NCBI GenBank assembly: GCA_002699145.1
Contig: PABK01000039.1
Location: 1 to 50,032 of the forward strand
Origin: Halioglobus sp.
GTDB lineage: Bacteria; Pseudomonadota; Gammaproteobacteria; Pseudomonadales; Halieaceae
DNA: 50,032 nucleotides
Reading direction: 5' to 3'
The translations under genes and the position numbers were made by a program. A model generated the notes under the pieces. The model did not search any database. It saw nothing but the letters and a program-made list of their open reading frames with translations, and was not told the origin of the DNA. Of this stretch, positions 1 to 7,640 are shown piece after piece (position 1 is the first letter of the stretch; the number at the start of each line of letters is the position of its first letter).

Positions 1-280
1 CGCGAGCCCGAAAAAGCCCGGTCTCGCTCCACTCCCTCGGCGGCTGGTTTGCGAGGCCCGCCGCGACCACCCTCCCGCCTGACAACGAGAAGCGAGAGGT
101 GAGAAGAGAAAAGCAAAAAGCAGGAGTGGCAAGCGAGAGAGGCCAGGCAAACGCAACGGAACCCAACCGCAACAAATTAGCCAGGTAAAGCGAGACGTCA
201 GAAGGAAGTAAAACCAGCTCGCAGACTCCCCGCAAATCCCTCGCAGCCCCCCACAGACTCCCCGTTCACGGCCGGGCGGT

Positions 281-407
281 GGGAAAAAGCGGCGCGGAAC
301 ACTCTTGCTGGCGCCGAGGGAGGGCGCGAGACGCATCCCCACGCGGCTCGCGACCGACCGAGGGCAGCCCGGAGGGCCGCCAGTAGTGTGCAGCGCCGCT
401 TTTTCCC
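281..407. repeat. 15-base inverted repeat pair
   Basis: GGGAAAAAGCGGCGC at 281-295 is matched by its exact reverse complement at 393-407, about 97 bases apart. Flanking similarity is weaker but extends the match to roughly 271-297 and 391-416, each arm including a GGCC. The spacing is too wide for a terminator. It may be a decayed mobile repeat or a pair of related elements in opposite orientation. Confidence 0.75.
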
Positions 408-472
408 GGCGCGTGGCCGCAGCCCAGCGAACGAACCCTGCAGACGTCTCGAACGAAAGAACGGTGCATCAA

Positions 473-499
473 GGCCCGGGGCGGAAACGCTTTCAGGCC
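473..499 (-). repeat. 27-base repeat, copy A (inverted)
   Basis: The reverse complement of this segment matches 519-545 at 26 of 27 positions. Both ends are GGCC, and the core holds the small dyad GAAAGCGTTTC. With copy B it can form a long hairpin with a 19-base loop (500-518). Confidence 0.85.
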
Positions 500-518
500 G
501 AGTATCTCAGCCTTCCGA

Positions 519-545
519 GGCCAGAAAGCGTTTCCGCCCCGGGCC
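519..545 (+). repeat. 27-base repeat, copy B
   Basis: This copy begins GGCCAGAAAGCG and ends CCCCGGGCC. It is inverted relative to copy A and a direct repeat of copy C, and with C the similarity runs on for about eight more bases (to about 553). The organisation of GC-rich repeats with a small dyad, in tandem and inverted pairs, resembles REP/BIME elements. The core also resembles a LacI-family operator half-site pair. Confidence 0.85.
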
Positions 546-587
546 AGAGAACCAGGCCTGCCAGGGCCAGGGAACCGTCCCTGAAAC

Positions 588-614
588 GGCCAGAAAGCGT
601 TTCCACCCCGGGCC
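588..614 (+). repeat. 27-base repeat, copy C
   Basis: This copy differs from copy B at one position (an A for a G within the CCGCCCC run). It lies 69 bases after copy B in the same orientation and 70 bases beyond the 3' end of the neighbouring minus-strand gene. Confidence 0.85.
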
Positions 615-683
615 AAAGAGCCAATCCCGAAGAGGCCAGAGCCCCACACTGGCAGCGCTCCAGCCCCAGCCAAGGCACTCCCG

Positions 684-1607
684 CTACCGCAGCACCTCCG
701 GCGCCAGCGCCTGCAACTGGCTGCGGATACCCTCGCGCCAGTCCACGCTGGTCTCGCCGATCAGCTCGTGCATGCGCGTGGTATCGATGCACAGGCTGCC
801 GAAGGCCTGCGGGTTGTCCTGGAACACCGGCTCGAAGCCCGTCAGTTCACTGATGTACTCGCACCACTGCTCGATGCTCACCCGCTGCGAACCGCCGAAA
901 TTCACCGTGGTGACCTCGCGCGTCGCCGCGCCCAGCAGGTAGGGGATTTTCTCGATGTAGTCGCGCGCGTGCAGCGGGTTGTAGTAATTGGGCTTTTCCG
1001 GGTGCAGGTCGATGGGGATGCCCTCCTTCATCATCAACATGTGGAAGTACATCCAGCCGCCGTTGTCGCCGTAGGGCACGCTCAGGCGCGCGATGGTCGT
1101 GGGTATGTCGTGCTGGTGCGCGACGAAACGGCACACGGTCTCGGCGGCAATCTTCGAGATGCTGTAGGTGGGAAACATCACCCGGTGGTTATCGCCCAGG
1201 GGGGAGTCCTCGCGCCGCGGCTCGTGGCCGCAGTACTCGTACACCGCGGTGGAAGAAAAGTGCAGGAACGCCTTGGCGTTGCGACAGCGCAGCATCAGGT
1301 TGCCCACGCCCTCGCCGTTCGCCGCCAGGTCGTACTCGAAGTCGCCGCTCTTCACCACGGCGAAGTTGAGCACGTAGTCGATGTCTTCCGGCACCGCCTC
1401 CAGGCTCTGCGCGTCCGCCAGGTCGGCGGCGATGACCGTGGCGCCCATATCCTCCATCTGCGCGCGGTCCTCGGCCTTGCGAAAACGCGCCAGGGCGCAG
1501 ACATCGGCGATCTTGGCGAAATGCTCCACCACGGGCAGCGCGACCTGCCCGGTGGGGCCGGTGATGAGAATTTTCGCGCCGGTCAGGTCAACGGGGGTTA
1601 CGGCCAT
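684..1607 (-). CDS. NAD-dependent epimerase/dehydratase (extended SDR)
   Basis: A 307-residue extended short-chain dehydrogenase/reductase. The Rossmann motif TGPTGQV is at residues 16-22, a serine pair at 118-119 and the catalytic Y148-S-I-S-K152. The length is normal for the epimerase/dehydratase family, which includes 3-beta-hydroxysteroid dehydrogenases, sugar epimerases and carbonyl reductases. The ATG at 1607 sits directly before the Rossmann strand. It is the last gene of a five-gene minus-strand run that starts with a TetR regulator. The substrate cannot be read from sequence. Given the neighbours, oxidation or reduction of a hydroxy/keto group on a steroid-like CoA ester is a reasonable inference. 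Confidence 0.85.
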   Translation of the reverse strand: MAVTPVDLTGAKILITGPTGQVALPVVEHFAKIADVCALARFRKAEDRAQMEDMGATVIAADLADAQSLEAVPEDIDYVLNFAVVKSGDFEYDLAANGEGVGNLMLRCRNAKAFLHFSSTAVYEYCGHEPRREDSPLGDNHRVMFPTYSISKIAAETVCRFVAHQHDIPTTIARLSVPYGDNGGWMYFHMLMMKEGIPIDLHPEKPNYYNPLHARDYIEKIPYLLGAATREVTTVNFGGSQRVSIEQWCEYISELTGFEPVFQDNPQAFGSLCIDTTRMHELIGETSVDWREGIRSQLQALAPEVLR

Positions 1608-1649
1608 GGGATCTCCTGTGTGCCATTGTTGTGTGAAATTATTTGCAGC

Positions 1650-2711
1650 CTAGCTGGTCGCGGGCGGGTAATCCGCGTATCCCGCCGCGCCGGGGGTGTA
1701 CAGCGTGGAAGGGTCGAAGTCAGCCAGCGGCAGCCCGTTGCGCCAGCGCTGCACCAGGTCCGGATTGGCGATGAAGGGTCGGCCGAAGGACACCGCCGCC
1801 ACCTCGCCGCCGGCGACCGCGGCCTGCGCCTCCTCGAGACTGTAGCTTTCGTTCGCCAGCAGACGGTCGCCGAAGGCGGGCTGCGCCAGGGCGATATTGT
1901 CCAGGCGCCCGGCGGGAAAGCGGATGACGTGCAGGTAGGCCAGGTCCATGCCCTGCACCTCGTGCAGCAGGCTGCCGAACGTGTCCTGCGGGTCGTCGTC
2001 GTGCAGGTCGTTGAACGGGTTGTCCGGGCAGATGCGCATGCCGACGCGGTCGCTGCCGCGCACCGAGGTCATCGCCGCCAGCACCTCCAGCACGAAACGC
2101 AGGCGCCTGGCGGTGGAGCCGCCGTAGGCATCGTTGCGCCGGTTGCTGCCGGTGCTCAGAAACTGCGCCGGCAGGTAGCCGCTGGTGCAATGCAATTCCA
2201 CCGCGTCAAAGCCGGCGCTGAAGGCGTTTTCCGTGGCGCGGCGGTAATCCTCGACAACCGCGGCGATCCCGTCGCTGTCCAGCGCGCGCGGCGCGTCGAG
2301 GGGCTGCATCCCCTGCTGGTCGGTGTAGATTTCACCGCGGGCGGTGATCGCCGAGGGTGCGACGGTGGCGCTGCCGGCGGGCTTGTTCAATGCACTGGCG
2401 ATACGGCCCACGTGCATCAGCTGCGCGCAGATCAGCCCGCCGCGCTCGTGCACGGCGTCGGTCACCACCCGCCAGCCGGCGACCTGGGCGGCGTTGAACA
2501 GGCCCGGCGTACGACAGTACCCCAGGCCGTCGGCGCTGGGCGCGATCCCCTCGGAAACGATCAGGCCGGCGCCGGCGCGCTGGCCGTAGTAATCGGCCAT
2601 GACCTGCGTGGGTACGGCGTCGGCGCCGGCGCGGGAGCGAGTCATCGGCGCCATGACCACGCGGTTGCGCAACTCCAGAGCCCCCAGTCGCAGCGGTGTA
2701 AACAGGTCCAT
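1650..2711 (-). CDS. Old yellow enzyme (NADH:flavin oxidoreductase)
   Basis: A 353-residue FMN-dependent ene-reductase barrel. The N-terminus MDLFTPLRLGALELRNRVVM is typical of the NemA/OYE family and fixes the ATG at 2711. A longer upstream reading adds 45 residues unlike the family. The ATG shares its A with the TGA of the upstream gene (TGATG), so translation is probably coupled. The active-site strand reads VELH174-C-T-S177-GY179L. Family members normally have His-x-x-His or His-x-x-Asn here, so the second substrate-anchoring residue is a serine. The likely role is reduction of an activated C=C, such as an enone, in the same catabolic operon. Confidence 0.88.
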   Translation of the reverse strand: MDLFTPLRLGALELRNRVVMAPMTRSRAGADAVPTQVMADYYGQRAGAGLIVSEGIAPSADGLGYCRTPGLFNAAQVAGWRVVTDAVHERGGLICAQLMHVGRIASALNKPAGSATVAPSAITARGEIYTDQQGMQPLDAPRALDSDGIAAVVEDYRRATENAFSAGFDAVELHCTSGYLPAQFLSTGSNRRNDAYGGSTARRLRFVLEVLAAMTSVRGSDRVGMRICPDNPFNDLHDDDPQDTFGSLLHEVQGMDLAYLHVIRFPAGRLDNIALAQPAFGDRLLANESYSLEEAQAAVAGGEVAAVSFGRPFIANPDLVQRWRNGLPLADFDPSTLYTPGAAGYADYPPATS

Positions 2712-3358
2712 CAGCGCACCCTTATGCGCGGTTCCGGCGCGCCGCGCCGCATACGCGTGAGAAATTCGTCCAGTGGCGCGGGCTCGGCCACCTGCGCCTC
2801 GTCCTCTCCCGGCGGGTTGTCCCAGAACTCGGCCCAGCTCGGCCACAGCTCATGGTAGGCGCCTTCGTAAGGTTCGCGGTCCGGCCAGCGCATTTTCTGC
2901 TCGCCCACCGGTGGCTTGTTCAGGTCGGTGGCGTACCAGTAACAGGGCAACCGGCGGCGAAAATACCAGCGGCCGTCCATTCGTTCGTAGTTGTCCCAGT
3001 ACAGCATCTGCATGATGACCCATTCGACAGAGCCGTCCTCACAGGGCGTTTCATGCTCGTTCTTGGAATACACCACGCCGTGAGCATGGTCCGGGTCGTC
3101 GAATTCGATGATGTGGTTGCCGATGTGGTGGGAGGTGCCGGTGAACTGCAGGCGCAGGGTATCGTCCAGCCAGCGCTTCAGGTGGGCGCGGCCGACCGCG
3201 TCGCGACTGACGCGGATATCCGGCGCAAACAGGTTGACGTGGGCATCGAGGTCGCGCATGTCCAGGGACAGCGCGTACTTCGCCGGCAACTGGCGAATCT
3301 CGTCCAGCGACTCCAGGCGGTCGATGCGTTGTTCGAGTGTTTCCTCAGGTCCTGGCAT
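2711..3358 (-). CDS. SnoaL-like (NTF2 fold) protein
   Basis: A 215-residue protein of the SnoaL-like/NTF2 superfamily. The N-terminal half has the usual helix followed by YALSLDMRDLDAHVNLFAPDIRV, and the second half is a beta sheet rich in Trp and Tyr. Relatives include ketosteroid isomerase, scytalone dehydratase and SnoaL cyclases, so it may act as an isomerase or dehydratase or bind a polycyclic substrate. Its stop overlaps the start of the old-yellow-enzyme gene by one base, which ties the two products. The tail beyond residue 160 is longer than in minimal SnoaL proteins. The exact reaction is unknown. Confidence 0.75.
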   Translation of the reverse strand: MPGPEETLEQRIDRLESLDEIRQLPAKYALSLDMRDLDAHVNLFAPDIRVSRDAVGRAHLKRWLDDTLRLQFTGTSHHIGNHIIEFDDPDHAHGVVYSKNEHETPCEDGSVEWVIMQMLYWDNYERMDGRWYFRRRLPCYWYATDLNKPPVGEQKMRWPDREPYEGAYHELWPSWAEFWDNPPGEDEAQVAEPAPLDEFLTRMRRGAPEPRIRVR

Positions 3359-3478
3359 ACGTCACCCACCGGTTTGTATGTGCGATACAGGCGGCGGGAC
3401 AGCACCCACCGCTACCAAGCTGCGCGGCGCAAGCGGCGCCCGCCACGGATGCGCACGGTAGCACAGCGCGCCCCGGGG

Positions 3479-4630
3479 CTAGACTTCCAGCGCGCGGAAG
3501 CCCAGCGCATCGTCCTCGGCCAGCAGCCGGCCCAGTTGTTCCAGTTGCTGGCTGGCGTTGCCCAGGGAGTAACTGATCTGCTTGGCGAGCAGGAAAAAGC
3601 GGTGTATCGGGTACTCCACGTCCGCGCCCATACCGCCGTGCAGGTGCTGCGAGGTGGACACCACGCGGTGCGCGGCGTCACAGGCCCACCACTTGGCCGC
3701 GCGCACCTCGGCGCGTGCATCCAGGCCCTCGCTGAGGCGCCACAGCGCCAGCCAGTAGGTGGAGCGTATCGCCTCGACGTCGATGTAGCTGTCCGCCATG
3801 CGCATGGCCAGGGCCTGGAAGGAGCCCAGCGGGATACCGAACTGCTTGCGCTCGCTGACGTAGGCGGCGGTACGCTTCATCGCCTCCTCGGTGACGCCGA
3901 CCTGCAATGCACAGTGGCCGACGTTGGCGCGCGCCACCAGCCACTCCAGGATCTCTTCACCCTGCCCCGCCGCGCCCAGCAGCGCATCGTCGCCCAGGGT
4001 GACGCCGGCGAAGCTGACGTTGGCCGCGCGCTCGCCGGACAGCCCGATGGGCAGCGGCGTCACGCTCACGCCGGGCTGTGCGCGCTCGACGACAAAAAAC
4101 GATACCTGCCCGGCGTCATCCGTGGCGGGGACCAGCAGGGCATCGGCCACGGCGCCATCGGGCACCACCGCGCGCTCGCCATCCAGCACCCAGTGCTCGC
4201 CCTCGCGCCGCGCCTGCAGTTGCGGCGCCAGCGCCGCGTTCATCGCGACCTCGGCGACGGCGGCGCTGAGTTTCAGTTCACCGGCGACCAGCGGTTGCAG
4301 GTAACGCTGTTGCTGCTGCTCACTGCCGAATTCGGCCAGCGGCAGCGCACCCAGCACCAGCGATGCGTAAAGCGGCACCGGCGCCACACGCCTGCCCTGT
4401 TCCTCCAGCACCAGGCACAGCTCCACCAGGCCCAGCCCCGAGCCGCCCAGCGCTTCGGGCACGGCGATGCCGAGCAGGCCTTGCTGCGCCAGCGTGCGCC
4501 ACAACTCCTCGTCGTAGGTCTCGTCGGTGCGCGAGAACTGCAGCAGGAAATCATCCGTCGCGCGGTCGGAGAAAATCTGCTGCGCGAGATCCCTGATGGC
4601 TTTCTGGTCGTCACTGAATTCGAAATTCAT
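3479..4630 (-). CDS. Acyl-CoA dehydrogenase (FadE28/ChsE-like subunit)
   Basis: A 383-residue FAD-dependent acyl-CoA dehydrogenase. N-terminal helices (MNFEFSDDQKAIRDLAQQIF) are followed by VPEALGGSGLG and, near the C-terminus, HLHGGMGADVEYPIHRFFLLAKQ. The C-terminus lacks the usual GGTxEIxR ending. In actinobacterial cholesterol catabolism, side-chain dehydrogenases are alpha2beta2 complexes of two unlike subunits (FadE28/FadE29). This protein and the divergent one at 5422-6594 look like such a pair. It begins 12 bases downstream of the TetR gene, so they should be cotranscribed. The catalytic glutamate was not assigned to either subunit. Confidence 0.88.
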   Translation of the reverse strand: MNFEFSDDQKAIRDLAQQIFSDRATDDFLLQFSRTDETYDEELWRTLAQQGLLGIAVPEALGGSGLGLVELCLVLEEQGRRVAPVPLYASLVLGALPLAEFGSEQQQQRYLQPLVAGELKLSAAVAEVAMNAALAPQLQARREGEHWVLDGERAVVPDGAVADALLVPATDDAGQVSFFVVERAQPGVSVTPLPIGLSGERAANVSFAGVTLGDDALLGAAGQGEEILEWLVARANVGHCALQVGVTEEAMKRTAAYVSERKQFGIPLGSFQALAMRMADSYIDVEAIRSTYWLALWRLSEGLDARAEVRAAKWWACDAAHRVVSTSQHLHGGMGADVEYPIHRFFLLAKQISYSLGNASQQLEQLGRLLAEDDALGFRALEV

Positions 4631-4642
4631 GGTGTCATTGCC

Positions 4643-5350
4643 TCAGTGTGTCCTGGCCATGGCGGCCAGGTTGCGTGTGTATTTCAATGGTTTCTCGTCC
4701 GGCTGCTGCAGGAACAGGCCGCGGTAGAACATGGTGGACAGCAGCTCGGCGAACTGCTCCTCGGACAGCCGGGCCGCGCGCAGGGTCGCGCTCTCGTTGA
4801 TAAAGTACTCGCGCATCAGCCCTTCGCCGATACCCGCCAGGGCGTACACCACCATCAGCGCCTGGTGCTTGCGGAACTTCACCTCGGGAAACATGCGCGG
4901 CATGAGCTCCACCAGCCACATCAACTGGTTGCGGTAGTTCTCGCGCAGCATGGCGGAAAATTCCGCGTCCTCATCCGCCAGCTGCAGCATGCAGCGCATC
5001 ACCCCCGGTCGCCGCGCGTAGCTGCGCACCACCAGCAGGTTGTGCGCGTAGATACGTGCGTACCAGTCGCCCCGCGCCACGTCGCGTTCGATTTCCGCCG
5101 GGTCGTTGCTGGCGTTGGCGTAGTCGGTCAAAACCTCGACAGTCAGCGACTTGAGGTCCTTGAAGTAGTGATAGAACAGCCCCTGGGCCACGCCCGCCTC
5201 CGCGGTGACGTCGGCGATGCGCATCCTGTGGTAGCCCTCGCGCTCCAGAACCGCCAGCGCGGCGCGCTTGAGTCCCGCGCGGGCGCGCTCGCCCCGGGCG
5301 CTACGCGCGCCGGGATTCCTGCCCTGGTTGCTGGAAGCTGACTTCGACAT
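4643..5350 (-). CDS. TetR-family transcriptional regulator
   Basis: A 235-residue repressor-like protein. The N-terminal helix-turn-helix (ERARAGLKRAALAVLEREG, then MRIADVTAEAGVAQGLFYHYF) is followed by a ligand-binding helical domain. I place the start at the ATG at 5350. The 17-residue upstream extension (to 5401) would run through a perfect dyad and two divergent promoter-like elements. No ribosome binding site precedes 5350, and the minus-strand -10 candidate puts transcription start about at the ATG, so the message may be leaderless. It probably represses both itself with the genes to 684 and the divergent operon at 5422. A CoA thioester or steroid ligand is plausible. Confidence 0.88.
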   Translation of the reverse strand: MSKSASSNQGRNPGARSARGERARAGLKRAALAVLEREGYHRMRIADVTAEAGVAQGLFYHYFKDLKSLTVEVLTDYANASNDPAEIERDVARGDWYARIYAHNLLVVRSYARRPGVMRCMLQLADEDAEFSAMLRENYRNQLMWLVELMPRMFPEVKFRKHQALMVVYALAGIGEGLMREYFINESATLRAARLSEEQFAELLSTMFYRGLFLQQPDEKPLKYTRNLAAMARTH

Positions 5351-5357
5351 GGACGAC

Positions 5358-5386
5358 AAAATAGTTGAATTTGAATTCAAAATCAA
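5358..5386 (-). promoter_or_regulatory. Putative promoter of the TetR operon
   Basis: On the minus strand, TTGATT (5386-5381) is separated by 17 bases from TATTTT (5363-5358), each matching the sigma-70 consensus at four of six positions. The spacer is the palindrome at 5365-5386. The expected start point is within a base or two of the TetR ATG at 5350. Confidence 0.45.
5365..5386. promoter_or_regulatory. Palindromic operator, probable TetR site
   Basis: A 22-base dyad with one mismatched pair: the perfect core TTTGAATTCAAA (5370-5381) is flanked by TTGA-type arms. It is an AT-rich island in a GC-rich region, placed between the divergent TetR and acyl-CoA dehydrogenase genes. It overlaps both candidate promoters, so a bound dimer would block RNA polymerase in both directions. 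Confidence 0.75.
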
Positions 5387-5392
5387 TATCAT
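5365..5392 (+). promoter_or_regulatory. Putative promoter of the 5422-9251 operon
   Basis: TTGAAT (5365-5370), a 16-base spacer and TATCAT (5387-5392, five of six to TATAAT). The operator dyad fills the -35 and spacer. The predicted start near 5399 leaves a leader of about 23 bases with AGGGAG at 5410-5415, six bases before the ATG at 5422. Confidence 0.55.
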
Positions 5393-5421
5393 GAACGCCA
5401 CAACTCGTCAGGGAGACCGAC

Positions 5422-6594
5422 ATGTTCGTCGATTACACCGAACACCAGCGCGAACTGCGCCGTGAATTCCGCGACTACTTCTCCTCGCTGGTCAGGCCCG
5501 AACACCGCGAGGCGCTGCGCAACGCCGAGAGCGGCGAGCTGTACAAGGAACTGATCCGCCAGCAGGGCAAGGACGGCATGCTCGCCATCGGCTGGCCGGA
5601 AGAGTACGGCGGCCGCGGCCTGACCCAGAGCGAACAGCTCATTCGTTACGAGGAAGCGCTGCTGGCCGGGGCCCCCACCCCCTTCGTCACCCTGAACACC
5701 GTCGGCCCGGCCATCATGAGCAAGGGCACCGAGGCGCAGAAGAAACGTTTCCTGCCCGGCATCGCCGCCGGCGAACTGCATTTCGCCATCGGCTACACCG
5801 AACCCGGCGCGGGCACCGACCTGGCCTCGCTGAGCACCTCGGCGGTGAAGCAGGGCGACCACTACGTGGTCAACGGCAGCAAGATATTCACCAGTGGCGC
5901 GGAAGGCGCCGACTACATCTTCCTGGCCGTGCGCACGGACCCGGACGTGAAAAAACACAAGGGGATCTCCATCCTCGTCGCCGACACCAGCGACCCGGGC
6001 TTCTCCCGCGGCCCCATCAACACCGTCGGCGGCGTGCACACCAACGTCACCTACTACGACGACGTCAAGGTGCCGCTGGACATGATCATCGGCGAGGAGA
6101 ACGGCGGCTGGCGGCTTATTACCGAGCAGCTCAACCACGAGCGCGTGGGCCTGGCGGCCTGGGGTATCCAGGGCTGGAAACTGTTCCGCGACGCCATGCA
6201 GTGGGCGCGCGAAACGCGCGGGGCGGACGGCCGGCGCGTGATCGACGACGCCACCGCGCAGCGCAACCTGGCCGAGGTCTACGCCCACCTGGAAGCGATG
6301 CGGGTGATGAATGCGCGCATGTCCTGGCAGCTCGACCAGCAGGAGATGGATCCGGTGTTTCCCTCGGCGATCAAGGTGTACTCCACCGAGATCATGCTGG
6401 AGATCTGCCGCCTGCTGATGGACGTGGTCGGCCCGCATGCGCTGATCGCCGCCCCCGGCGAGGGCGCCGCGTTGCACGGCGACCTGGAACACGAGTACCG
6501 CCGGGCGACCATCAATACCTTTGGCGGCGGTGTGGTGGAAGTGCTGCGCGGGCTGGTGGCCACCCACGGCCTGGGCATGCCGATGCACCGCTAG
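5422..6594 (+). CDS. Acyl-CoA dehydrogenase (FadE29/ChsE-like subunit)
   Basis: A 390-residue acyl-CoA dehydrogenase. It shows WPEEYGGRGL, the FAD/substrate loop GYTEPGAGTDLASL, a central VGGVHTNVTYYDDVKVP strand and a C-terminal TFGGGVVEVLRG corresponding to the family's GGTxEIxR. It starts at an ATG with a good AGGGAG site. It leads a plus-strand operon in the order of igr genes (dehydrogenase, MaoC-DUF35, MaoC, aldolase). It probably forms a heterocomplex with the dehydrogenase at 3479-4630 and introduces the alpha,beta double bond in a steroid side-chain CoA ester. The assignment to the FadE29 side rests on gene order and sequence feel, not an alignment. Confidence 0.9.
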   Translation: MFVDYTEHQRELRREFRDYFSSLVRPEHREALRNAESGELYKELIRQQGKDGMLAIGWPEEYGGRGLTQSEQLIRYEEALLAGAPTPFVTLNTVGPAIMSKGTEAQKKRFLPGIAAGELHFAIGYTEPGAGTDLASLSTSAVKQGDHYVVNGSKIFTSGAEGADYIFLAVRTDPDVKKHKGISILVADTSDPGFSRGPINTVGGVHTNVTYYDDVKVPLDMIIGEENGGWRLITEQLNHERVGLAAWGIQGWKLFRDAMQWARETRGADGRRVIDDATAQRNLAEVYAHLEAMRVMNARMSWQLDQQEMDPVFPSAIKVYSTEIMLEICRLLMDVVGPHALIAAPGEGAALHGDLEHEYRRATINTFGGGVVEVLRGLVATHGLGMPMHR

Positions 6595-6666
6595 GGCGTC
6601 CACGCCCCCGCTACCGGCCGGGACCGGCCGCAACCTGAGTCAAGCTCTGCAGGGAGAACAAGCACG

Positions 6667-7626
6667 ATGAATGAAGCCGAGCAACAAGCCTTCGAGCAGG
6701 AGATCTACGCCTTCGTCGGCGAGGTCGTCTACCCGGTCACCCCGGCGCCCGACGATGTCAACGAGAGCATGATCAGGCACTGGTGCGAGGTTCTCGGCGA
6801 GACCAACCCCGCCTACCTGGACCAGGACTGGGCCGCCGACAGCGCCCGCGGGCACATTATCGCGCCGCCGGCCATGATGTATGTCTGGGGCCAGGAGGGC
6901 TTCCAGGTCACCACCGGGCGCGCGGCGAACGCGCAGTCCAACCTGGTGGAGACCTTCAACCGTCACGGCTTTACCGGGGTGCTGGGCACCAATGTGAAGC
7001 AGGAGTATTTCCGCGAGGTCGGCGTCGGCGACAACATCGCCGTGCAGATGGTGATCGACAACATCTCCGAGCGCAAAATGACCAGCCGCGGCCCGGGCTA
7101 CTTTTTCGAGACCCTGGCCACTTTCACCAACCGCGACGGCGAAACCGTGGGCACCCAGCGTTTCAAGGTGCTCAAGTTCATCCCGCAGGAACAGCCCGCC
7201 GCAGCCGCCAGCGACGACGGCAAGCTGGAGACACCCACGCGCATCGCCTCGGTGCGCGGCCACGACAACGGCTGGTGGTGGGACGCCGTGGACGCGGGCA
7301 AGGTGCTCATCCAGCGCTGCACCAGCTGCCAGACGCTGCGTCACCCGCCGCGACCGATGTGCCACGAGTGCCAGTCCATGGAGTGGGACTCCATCGAGTC
7401 GACGCTGGACGGCGAGGTACTGTCCTTCACCTGCGTGCGTCACCCGCAGGTGCCGGGCTACCCCAAGGACCCGATTTGCGCCGTGATCCGGCTCGCCGAG
7501 GGCACCAATCTCGTTTCCAACGTGGTCGGTTGCGAGTTCGAGGATATGGCCATCGGTATGAAGGTCAAGGGCGTGGTCGAGCAGGTCGACGAGAAGACCG
7601 CCCTGCCCCAGTTCTACCCGGCATAA
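6667..7626 (+). CDS. MaoC-like / DUF35 fusion (ChsH2-like)
   Basis: A 319-residue two-domain protein. Residues 1-180 are a hot-dog MaoC/FAS1-like dehydratase domain (HWCEVLGETNPAYLDQDW, IIAPPAMMYVWGQ). Residues 200-319 are a DUF35 domain with a zinc ribbon, C218-x2-C221-x10-C232-x2-C235, then an OB fold. This is the architecture of actinobacterial ChsH2, whose MaoC half pairs with ChsH1 as enoyl-CoA hydratase. Its DUF35 half docks the aldolase Ltp2. Both partners follow immediately (7641 and 8076). Comparable hydratase/aldolase steps (Shy1, Sal1) are known from bile-salt degradation in Pseudomonas. GC-rich code and strong synteny make the call firm. Confidence 0.9.
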   Translation: MNEAEQQAFEQEIYAFVGEVVYPVTPAPDDVNESMIRHWCEVLGETNPAYLDQDWAADSARGHIIAPPAMMYVWGQEGFQVTTGRAANAQSNLVETFNRHGFTGVLGTNVKQEYFREVGVGDNIAVQMVIDNISERKMTSRGPGYFFETLATFTNRDGETVGTQRFKVLKFIPQEQPAAAASDDGKLETPTRIASVRGHDNGWWWDAVDAGKVLIQRCTSCQTLRHPPRPMCHECQSMEWDSIESTLDGEVLSFTCVRHPQVPGYPKDPICAVIRLAEGTNLVSNVVGCEFEDMAIGMKVKGVVEQVDEKTALPQFYPA

Positions 7627-7640
7627 CAAGGAGCGAGACG

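Larger units (their letters stand above)
1..683. other. Gene-free, repeat-rich left edge
   Basis: No convincing gene is visible. Bases 80-215 are strongly purine-rich on the plus strand, with AGCGAGA recurring near 90, 130 and 187. An 11-base direct repeat (CAGACTCCCCG) lies at 222-232 and 254-264. A 15-base inverted repeat lies at 281-295/393-407, and three copies of a 27-base repeat lie at 473-614. The minus-strand open frame over 266-673 is built from these repeats (GGNAFWP recurs) and resembles no family I know, so I do not call it a gene. The stretch follows the 3' end of the epimerase-like gene that stops at 684. Confidence 0.7.

Noticed and set aside
266-673. A minus-strand frame with a repeated GSLARGGNAFWP peptide
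   Set aside because: The peptide repeats are just the translated 27-base DNA repeats, and the rest is low-complexity Arg/Gly/Pro sequence.
768-5341. Very long plus-strand open frames of 696 and 829 codons opposite the minus-strand operon
   Set aside because: They mirror the codon bias of the real genes on the other strand, show no family motifs, and are rich in His, Gln, Val and Arg as expected of antisense frames in GC-rich DNA.
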